Shown piece by piece: positions 56,430 to 64,000 of a stretch of 64,000 nt of DNA. The notes below the pieces were generated by a model that saw nothing but the letters and a program-made list of their open reading frames with translations, was not told where the DNA came from and searched no databases. The stretch covers positions 131,467 to 195,466 of the forward strand of contig VTPC01003688.1 in the NCBI GenBank assembly GCA_011009095.1. The letters are read 5' to 3'. The stretch comes from Ignelater luminosus. Taxonomy: Eukaryota > Arthropoda > Insecta > Coleoptera > Elateridae. A program made the translations under genes and the position numbers. Position 1 is the stretch's first letter; each line of letters opens with the position of its first letter.

Positions 56430-58501
56430 TTGGAGAAAAATACAATATATTTCAAAACAAGTCTTTCTTTTTTTGCCATTCGGACCTTTTTAGATAATGA
56501 TCCAGTCGCAAGCATTGCAACCCTTAAATATCACCGCTATGTAACAAAACTTCCTGAACTTCCCAAATGTACAATGGGCGACAAGATTGTCTGTAGGATC
56601 AACATCAGCTCTGGTTTTGACTGATCGCTTTTGAGATTTGAAAATATTGTACAGTATGCTTAGTATCACAGCAAGTGTTTCAAAGGTCTTTATGGACGAC
56701 CAAAGGTCCAAGAACAGAAGAGACGTGGTTCATTTGCTAAGGACATCGACAGAGCAATGCAATGTATTACTTTGAAAACAGCAATAACGAGTGCCAGTTT
56801 GCCATGCAAGAGCTGATGAAGCAGATTACAAAAGTTATTAACCTGACAACAAAACGGTCAAGGTTTGCCTCATTGAGAAGTATGGACACGATATGCCTCT
56901 CACAAGCAATCAGAAGAAAAACCTGTTGTGTGTTTCAAGAATGTAGGAGAGAAAATATTAACTGATGCAATCAGTAAGCATGCAAATCTAAACAAGAAGA
57001 GAGGCTTCGATTGGTTGAAGCAACAGCCAAAAATTATTTGCGAAGATATCAGATCACAAGTATATAAGACCCAAGAGTATCCTCCACCAGACCGTTTTCT
57101 GGAAGAGAGTGAAGCTATTTTTTTTGTAAACTCTGATTTTAAAGAGAAAACGTTGGAATACTTAAAATTCTCACAGTGTCATCACTGCTGTGAGGCCCAA
57201 ATCATTTTTGTCGAATTTACAAGTTAGGCTGGCAGCATTCATTTAAAAAAAGAGTCGATCCCGGATGTTGTTGGAAATATTGAATTCGGTGGGGTTTTGT
57301 ACCTCGTGTCAGGAAGCTGTACTCTTTAAAGACTCATCAGCCATGAAACCAGAGATTAAAATAAATCAAAAAGGATTTTGTCAGTTCGTTTACGTTTACG
57401 TTTCAATACTCAAACAATTGATGGTTATAATAAGTTTCGGGGCAGTGACTGAAACATTTTGAGCCAACAGAGAGTGGTCAAGGTATCAAAGCAAATAAGA
57501 TTCAAGACCTCAGTAATAAATTTCCCAACCTCCAAAAACTTTTCTTCTTGTACAGCTGAGATTCTTTGGCTATACAGTAAGTATACAGACTTCACTACAA
57601 TACCAGCATGGAATGTGTTCATGGAACAAGTGACAGCAGACCTCCCGTTTGAACAAACATTTACTGCTTATGTTCCCTTCATAAATGCTCCTTCCACAAA
57701 CTACGAAACAATCTTCACTGCATTATTGGAGTCTGCAGAGAAATGTAAAGAAAAAAGCCAGAAGATGTGTATCGCGACCTTCGACGAGCCCTTGTACTTG
57801 AAAACACGATACATAATTTTCATGTAATTGCACAGACTAGGCTGCAAAACGTTGTTCCCAGATTGGGCGGGTTTCATTTACTAATATTCTTTTAGGATCC
57901 ATTGGTTACGTAATGGAGGACAGTGGCCTTAGAAGTTATTCAATACCTCTATGCCATAAACTCAACAGAAAAAATAATGCATACTACAGAGCTGTAAAAG
58001 CTCATCTATTAGCGCATGCAGTACTTTGAAGATTGCCATGGAAATGATTAACCCCACCTCAGAAACGGAAGCAGAATTAGACAAAATTCTGTACAATGTT
58101 GACAAATCGGTGATCTATGCTTTTGCCCCCAATGAATGTAGCGAAACCAAAGAGAAGGTGGAACATCAACTACAGCAATTGAAACAACGTGGTTCCACAT
58201 CTCAGTTCTGGATGCAGTACATACAAATGGTGACTCTTGTGAAAATATTCATCTCATCTGGGAGAATGGGCAACTGGGACCAACACCTTGAAATTGTTTG
58301 GCAAATGCTGCCATATTTTCATGCATCAGGCCACTTTGCTTACGCTAAATGGGCTTACCTATACCTGCAAGATATGCTCAACTTGAAACAAACAATGCCC
58401 GTTAAAAAATATAAAGAATTTACAATTTAGGGCTTTTTCACAATTCGACGATCACCTAAATTCTGGTGTGGAACGTGGACAGACATAACCACGAACAGTA
58501 T
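56430..58501 (+). pseudogene. Relic of an unnamed repetitive, transposon-like protein family
   Basis: Fragments lie in order on one strand. There is a weak N-terminal part (56490-56620, RYVTKLPELPKCTMGDK). Next come a middle segment (56928-57227, ending KFSQCHHC), a long open segment (57459-57827, with PAWNVFMEQVTADLPFEQTF, PFINAPSTNYETIFTALL and CIATFDEPLYLKTR), then VVPRLGGFHLLI with a frameshift to FLGSIGYVMEDSGL at about 57890, YRAVKAHLLAHAV near 58000, and LGNWDQHLEIVWQMLPYFHA-type sequence followed by GHFAYAKWAYLYLQDM at 58026-58430. After a stop, GFFTIRRSPKFWCGTWTDIT runs to about 58500. I recall a large family with the same motif order in arthropod and cnidarian genomes, but not its name. 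Its multi-copy nature suggests a transposon protein. Confidence 0.65.
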
Positions 58502-58700
58502 ATCTCATGAAGAACATGAAACTTTAAATTTTATCTTCTTTAGTTCCATATAGTGTCGACTTCCACGTAAAACGCCTAGGTTTAGAGTTATTTTTAAAAA
58601 ACCGAAAGAAGTCCGTGTTTTTACACGTTTTTTTGGGAAAAACCTATTTTCAGAGAAAATTCTTGTTGGCAAACCTCTAAGTCGTGTTCGGTGACCCAAA
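58502..58700. other. Spacer
   Basis: No feature recognised. Confidence 0.3.
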
Positions 58701-58734
58701 ATACCCTAGTACCAAAAATCAAAACTTCACCAAA

Positions 58735-59175
58735 ACTTTCCTTTATTTGCCTCTTTTGAGCACCTAATGACTGGACTAATAGAACATTTTACATAGATTA
58801 TGAACAATAGAGGACCCAATATGATTCCCTGTGCAACGCCACACAATATACTCTGCTCTTTCGATATGTTCATTCTAGCAGAATACTTGATTATGATGTA
58901 CGAATTTCAACTACCTGTTTACAGTTGATTAAAATGATCTAATCAGCTACTAGTATTCCAGTTTTGTTAGTAATAAGATTTATTAGACAGGTCGCAACAG
59001 GCACACACTATGTACCTATTGCTATCAAGATCTGTATAAACGTTAAATAAGTTATTGTTTAAGGCAGTAGTGGTAGATTTATTTTTAATAAATTTAATTA
59101 GATTCCAAGCGTTTTTAGATACATTATTTGAATTTGTAACTTGTTGATGCATAAAATATTTTTTTAGCTATCTTA
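58735..59175 (-). mobile_element. LINE RT relic (jockey/CR1-like)
   Basis: The minus strand reads a linker with NAWNLIKFIKNKSTT and DSNRYIVCACCDLSNKSYY (decayed GxxxDLSKAFD) at about 59110-58970. After a break comes CGVAQGIILGPLLFIIYVKC at about 58840-58790, matching GVPQGSxLGPLLFxIY. The YADD box is not visible. It is broken by stops. Confidence 0.72.
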
Positions 59176-60230
59176 ATAACGTCGTTAGGAATTTGTGTTT
59201 GGTAGATTTTCATTATTAGCAACCGTTCCAATACCCGAGATAGATAATGAATCAGAAGAGAAAGAGTCCTAGTTAGGGTTAATCGGAAAACCTTTGATTA
59301 ATTGATTTTTTCGATTATTTATTATCTACTAGCAGTAGTACATTTTATCGGAAACGTTATTAGATCATCATCATCAGATTTGGAGACTTAAAGCTAGATC
59401 TGGCAACGTTGGTTGTAGCCTAATATTAGTAATTTTATTAGTAGTGTGTAATTTTAATTAGTTTGTAGTTTGTATTTTATACTTATGTAGTTACAGTATT
59501 GCCAGTGGTGTAGATAAAGTCCACGTAAATTACATATTCAGATTTCGACTGTCGTTTGGCTATAATATTTTATTTAATAAAACTAAAAGGTCATACTTTT
59601 TAATTAACTAGTGGCGTGGTACTGTAGGGGTTCCTAGTTTATGTTGTTACTTACATAGAATAGCACATAAAATCGCTTAGAAAATTTGAGTTCAAAGTGT
59701 GTAACATCTATTGCTAGTAAAGAAAGCGTGTAATTTGGTAAACCAGAAACAGAAGCGTGAAGGAAAGCTTCAATTCAAGAATCTCTGAAAAACCAGATCT
59801 ATATTTATAATTTAAATTTGGTTTGCTACATACAATGTAACTGCAATAATAGAGGATAAGAAAGATAACAAATAACTAATAAGGCAAGTAATAAAAGATA
59901 CTTCCTTAAGATGATTTTATTTAAAGATTTATATTTCTCTACCGGTTGCACCTAATTTGGCATCCTCACCTTAAGGAAGTACTTTTTATTACTTACCTAA
60001 CAAAATCACCTTAAGCGATGGATCTACATCAAATAACTAAGAAGGCATAATAATGAAGTATGATTGTCTTAATATTCCTAAAAATAGAGAAAAAAGAAAT
60101 TATCCGAGTTCTGTTCACAACCAGAAATGCTAATAAATATAAGAAAGCTTTTGGATATTGCGCATCAGTCTAGTAGTTATAATATAGACACTTTATAATG
60201 TATATACATGTTCTATTTTGCAGGAATAAA
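59176..60230. other. AT-rich spacer with small foldback
   Basis: AAGGCAAGTAATAAAAGATA with CTTCCTTAAG (59881-59910) is inverted at 59970-59998 (CTTAAGGAAGTACTTTTTAT then TACTTACCT) around a 59-base loop. The stretch is AT-rich and otherwise has nothing recognisable. Confidence 0.5.
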
Positions 60231-60234
60231 TGGA

Positions 60235-62165
60235 CGTGCAAAACTTCTTCCTTAGAAGTTATCGATGTTATAGAATCTGCCAATCGTCGTGTGGAAGAAT
60301 GAATAATTAGTTCTGAGAATGTTTTAGTTGAAGGAAATTTTGACGATTCAATAAAAGAAACTGTTTCATGGGAAAAGGCTTTCGCGAGTCCCTTAAATAC
60401 GGAATCGTCAATTGTAACAAAAGAATATGAGTAACAAATGAAGAAGTATTTTCAGGTGAGGAAAATCTTTCAGATTTATTTACAAAACCGTCTAATACCA
60501 AAGAAAAAACTGATTTCGTCGCAGTAGAAGGCAGAAGATTTGTGGATATGAATTACCTTTTAGAACAAATAAAACAGTTGAGCAGACACGAGCCATTTAA
60601 TTGTACATTTTCGGATATGTACATCTTAAAAGAGCATAAAGTGGGATTTATTAATGAATTTACATTCAAGTGCAAAATGTGCAATTTGACAAATACAATT
60701 CAGACGGATGATTCTGAAGTAAGTTACTTAAATGTAAATAAAGGAGCCGTAATGGCTAGAATCATGAAGGGGAGTGGATATGCGCATATGGAAGAAATGG
60801 CTGCTACACTAAGTATGCCTTGCATGTCTAAATGTTACTAGCACAAACAACAGAATAAGATATATGAAAACATTCATACAGATTAGAAAAACTGCAGAAA
60901 AGGAGCCTGCTATTGCTATTGAAGAAGAAAATGTGGATGCTGATGGAATCCCTTGTATTACGGTAATAGTGGACGTATCTTGGGGAAAACGTTCGTACTA
61001 CATGAATTGCACATCCATAGTAGGTAATATAAAATACATCAGAGTAGTTGAAGATGGCGACAGCAGCGTGATGGAGTAATTGCGAACACGATTACCTTAT
61101 GGTCCTGAGACCGAAATCAAATGTACGAACCATCTTCTACGCAATTTCGGAAAGAAGATGAAAGCAATTTATAATAAAACGTCTAATAAAAAGGAAATGC
61201 CCCCAAGATTGTTCGATGAATAACAGAAAGAGAAATAGAAAGAATAAAATGAAAACATACGTACAGGAATAATTTTGGCTATAAAATATCGTGGATCACA
61301 TTTAACCAAAGAATAATATTTAAATAATATATTGAAAAGTGACATGCTTAACGTACTCAAGCACTGTTTAGGAGTCCATACAAAATGTGCCAATTATTTT
61401 TCTTCAAAAAAGGCGGATTGCTACGTGGCTATGGATCAACTTAAAGTCTTTGAAGTATGAAACGGTATTATATGTACTATAAATTCATTGACGTATCATA
61501 GCAAATGCTCAGCTACAGCTATAGAAGATCATACATCTCTTGATGTGAAGCAGCAGCCATCTCCTATAATGCGGGATACGATAAAGATGAAAAAAGACAG
61601 TAAGTTGGAGAAGTTTACTCAAGCATTTGTGATAAATTACAAAAACCAATGACGTAAGAGACGAAACCAACGGCAAGAACTTTAGAAGAAGGGAAAACTA
61701 ACGTTAAATAGCAAGAGCCATTACATTCATTATGGTCCAATAGCAGCTGCAGGAAGTAACAGCTACCAAAGTGATTTATGTCCTGAGTTAATTCTGAATC
61801 AGTTAGCTGAAGCAAATAGGGAAAAAATCAAGAAAGCAATTCAATTGCGGAAAGAATCTCCGAGATGGTTTGTTGAAAGAAGGAAACCAATTACAAAATA
61901 AGATACCTAGAAGTGCCGCAGTAGCTGAAATTATAAATTCTTCTTTTAGGATAAATCTTCACACTGAGTATGAGAATTCATGGGAAGTTGAACGAAAATT
62001 ACCTACAGAAATAAAAAGATCTGGATTAATTGTCGAAGAGAATTTTCCATTTTTGGCTGCCAGTCCTAATGGTTTAATTGATAAATATGGTATAGTGGAA
62101 ATAAAGTATTCTTCATCAGTTCAGAATCATTCACCCGAAGACGCTACTCAAAATAAAAAAAATTG
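60235..62165 (+). pseudogene. MULE-like transposase with YqaJ nuclease domain, relic
   Basis: The Mutator-like part begins near 60530 with GRRFVDMNYLLEQIKQLSRH, FNCTFSDMYI, FTFKCKMCNLTNTIQ (a CxxC pair), YLNVNKGAVMARIMKGSGYA and MEEMAATLSMPCMS. After a frame change comes DADGIPCITVIVDVSWGKRS then YYMN (60945-61005), the expected first acidic block of the family. Broken matches follow (YIRVVEDGDSSVM near 61050; CTNHLLRNFGKKM-like near 61125). A YqaJ-like nuclease region lies at 61870-62165, with VERKLPTEIKRSGLIVEENF, PFLAASPNGLID and GIVEIKYSSS. Such fusions occur in eukaryotic transposons. Several stops and frameshifts are visible. Confidence 0.78.
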
Positions 62166-62410
62166 ATTTTATTAGATGATATGTTTTTACTTGTTTTATA
62201 ATTTCATAAATATGCAAAATCCAAAGGACCAGGTACATACTTTGTAATAATAAGTATAACTAAAAGAAAATAAATAGAAATTACAAACACCATCAATACA
62301 GAAATTATTATCTGTTGAGTTTATTTGAGCACATGCAGAGAAGTATGCTACAGTGGCAATACAATCTTAAAATTAAAAAGGGATCTTGCGGTTTAGATAG
62401 AAAAGGGGGT
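62166..62410. other. Spacer between two relics
   Basis: AT-rich sequence with no recognised feature. Confidence 0.3.
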
Positions 62411-62414
62411 ATTT

Positions 62415-63035
62415 TTCACCATAGACGGCCCTCTTAAATGTTTCAAATCATATGACGGTATGTCTATTGACATCATACACGATGTGTTGGAACGTGCTGT
62501 ACCATATGAGTTAAAACTTTTTTTTAATTATCTAATAAGAGATATTTCATTAAATTGCCTGAATGAAAGACTCCATTTTTATGACTTTGGTACTCGAAAT
62601 ATGTGTAACCAACCTAGTCCCCTTAACCTTGAGAAACCAGGAAATCTAATTGGTTAAAAGATATCGCAATCATGAAGCTTAATTAGATATTTACTACTGA
62701 TATAATCAATGATCTAATAACTGATGAATGCAAACCTATTTTTAACGTTATTTTATTTCTTTGGAAAATAATGTCTATACTATTTTTCCCGAGAATAAAT
62801 GTTGAAATGGTAAGTAAACTAAAAAACTTAATTGAAATACACTACAGACTTTTTAAATCTACCTAATGTTATTCCAAAATAACATTTTATGATACACTAC
62901 CTTAGTGTCATTCGAAGGATGGGTCCTCTAATAAATTTATGGTGCATGAGATATAAATCAAAACATAATATTCTAAAGTGCATGGCTATAAAACTGCATA
63001 ATTACAAAAACTCACTGCAATATCTGGCGTATAGG
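62415..63035 (+). pseudogene. Transposon-like relic with VDVMHDLLEG-type motif
   Basis: SIDIIHDVLERAVPYELKLF with FNYLI (62460-62535) corresponds to VDxMHDLLEGVxxYEL..., and LNERLHFYDFGTRNMCNQPS to the next family block. After a break, FLWKIMSILFFPRINVEMVS with KLKNLIEIHYRLF lies at about 62755-62850. Next come a PK-HFMIHYL-like piece and VIRRMGPL-NLWCMRYKSKHN at about 62900-62965, in several frames, then NYKNSLQYLAYR at about 63003-63035. The motif order matches multi-copy proteins of insects and fish that I associate with EnSpm/CACTA-type elements, but the assignment is uncertain. A GTAAGT follows the last motif directly and may be an old donor site. Confidence 0.55.
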
Positions 63036-64000
63036 TAAGTATTCATTATGTCCTTCCAAGTCATACGAACTGAAAGAAAATATTTATATGCAGATTTGCT
63101 CAGTGAAAGGCGTAGTTGATTTTCACTTAGATACCAAGACAACTACATACTATAAATAGGTAAAATATGGTCATCAATATGGGTATAAAATGTTTTTATG
63201 TGTAGGAAAAAACTCTTTTTCTCTTCCATAGTTTACTGAAATTACTGATATTTTCACTATAGAATTGAAAGAATTTCAAGATCAATTACAGTGATTTAAA
63301 ACCAGGAAATAATGTTACTGACATTGTAGAATTACATCTTTTGATTTATAGCGAATTATTTAATTTAAGTCAGTGTTATTCTTCGACAGCGTGATATGTT
63401 GTGCCAAAATATAAATTTGTATTTTACATTTGATTCAAACAATCTATTCTCTTAGTATTTAGTATTTGCAAATTAATTCGTTATATTGTAGTACTTTAAA
63501 ATTTCAATACAAATGTTTGAAAACAACCTGTGTTTTTACCGCCTTTATTGAAGGAAAGTGATTTAAAACTAATACTCTTGTTAAAGGTAATTTTAATTTT
63601 ACCGCCAAATATTACGAGAAATAATCTAGCACTAAGAAAAAACTAGATACATTTAATTATAAATTTACTGCCTCTTCAAGCAGTAATTTTGTTTAGTAAA
63701 TAATAATACAAACTAGACAGTGTACATATTGCACTAAAGGTTTTGTAATATTCCCACTAAAATTAGTAAACTTCTTTACATTTAGCACTATTCCAGTATA
63801 TAGGGTAATTTTACTTTTCAATTCTACACTAGAAAATAGTGTTAATCTTTCACTCTAAATAGATAAACATGTAAGGTGCTTTGGGATAACTGGAACATCT
63901 TTTTTTGAGAAAGTTAGAGACTTGAGCTTTTGAATGCCTACAGGTTCTAGACAAAATATTTGAATTAAGATCAGATGACTAAAAATCAGTTATTGTACCT
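63036..64000. other. AT-rich end of window
   Basis: No gene or clear repeat recognised. Confidence 0.45.

Overview
The window looks like repeat-dominated, AT-rich nuclear DNA from an insect. The evidence is a takeout/JHBP-type secreted protein gene (a family known from insects) with a 60-nt intron, a TATA plus arthropod-type initiator promoter, and the mix of transposons: DUF4817-type mariner-like elements, RTE-like LINEs, Ty3/gypsy, Ty1/copia, Transib, hAT and MULE-YqaJ. The order cannot be fixed from the sequence. A run of 10 N at 35026-35035 shows this is a piece of an assembled scaffold.

Only one gene looks intact: a three-exon takeout-like gene at 51290-52416. Its splice sites, phases and product length (246 aa) all fit the family. 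Almost everything else is decayed mobile DNA.

Layout. 1.4-2.0 kb: integrase core on the minus strand abutting a Cys-rich tail on the plus strand. 2.75-3.43 kb: 21-nt palindromic minisatellite that flips orientation. 4.0-5.4 kb: GC-rich minisatellite element, then the hAT transposase C-terminus. 6.7-11.1 kb: three LINE fragments and a copia RNase H fragment. 11.2-15.0 kb: repeat D, a truncated mariner-like element, a CpG-rich block and the fullest GC-minisatellite element. 18.2-21.2 kb: LINE RT, reverse copy of the GC element, copia integrase. 23.3-26.6 kb: a LINE with ORF1, endonuclease and RT, split by a long-TIR element with a TA duplication. 29.2-36.2 kb: two gypsy gag copies in convergent orientation, pol, an env-like piece, a mariner-like element, and a hammerhead ribozyme motif at the tip of a roughly 200-nt inverted repeat. 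36.2-41.9 kb: LINE fragments, microsatellites, a mariner-like relic and a TA-flanked MITE. 43.5-47.3 kb: interspersed repeats, a GC element with a hAT-type terminus inside it, and a Transib (RAG1-related) transposase relic. 49.6-54.8 kb: foldback elements, the takeout gene, another mariner-like relic. 56.4-63.0 kb: an unnamed repetitive protein relic, a LINE fragment, a MULE-YqaJ relic and a relic with a VDVMHDLLEG-like motif.

The genes do not form a pathway. The takeout-like gene is an island in an accumulation of nested elements. The best candidates for further work are the hammerhead foldback (31455-31653), the dispersed GC-minisatellite element (copies near 4.0, 13.1, 20.2, 44.2 and 53.3 kb) and the 21-nt palindromic minisatellite hairpin. 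All family assignments were made by eye from motifs; none was checked by a database search.
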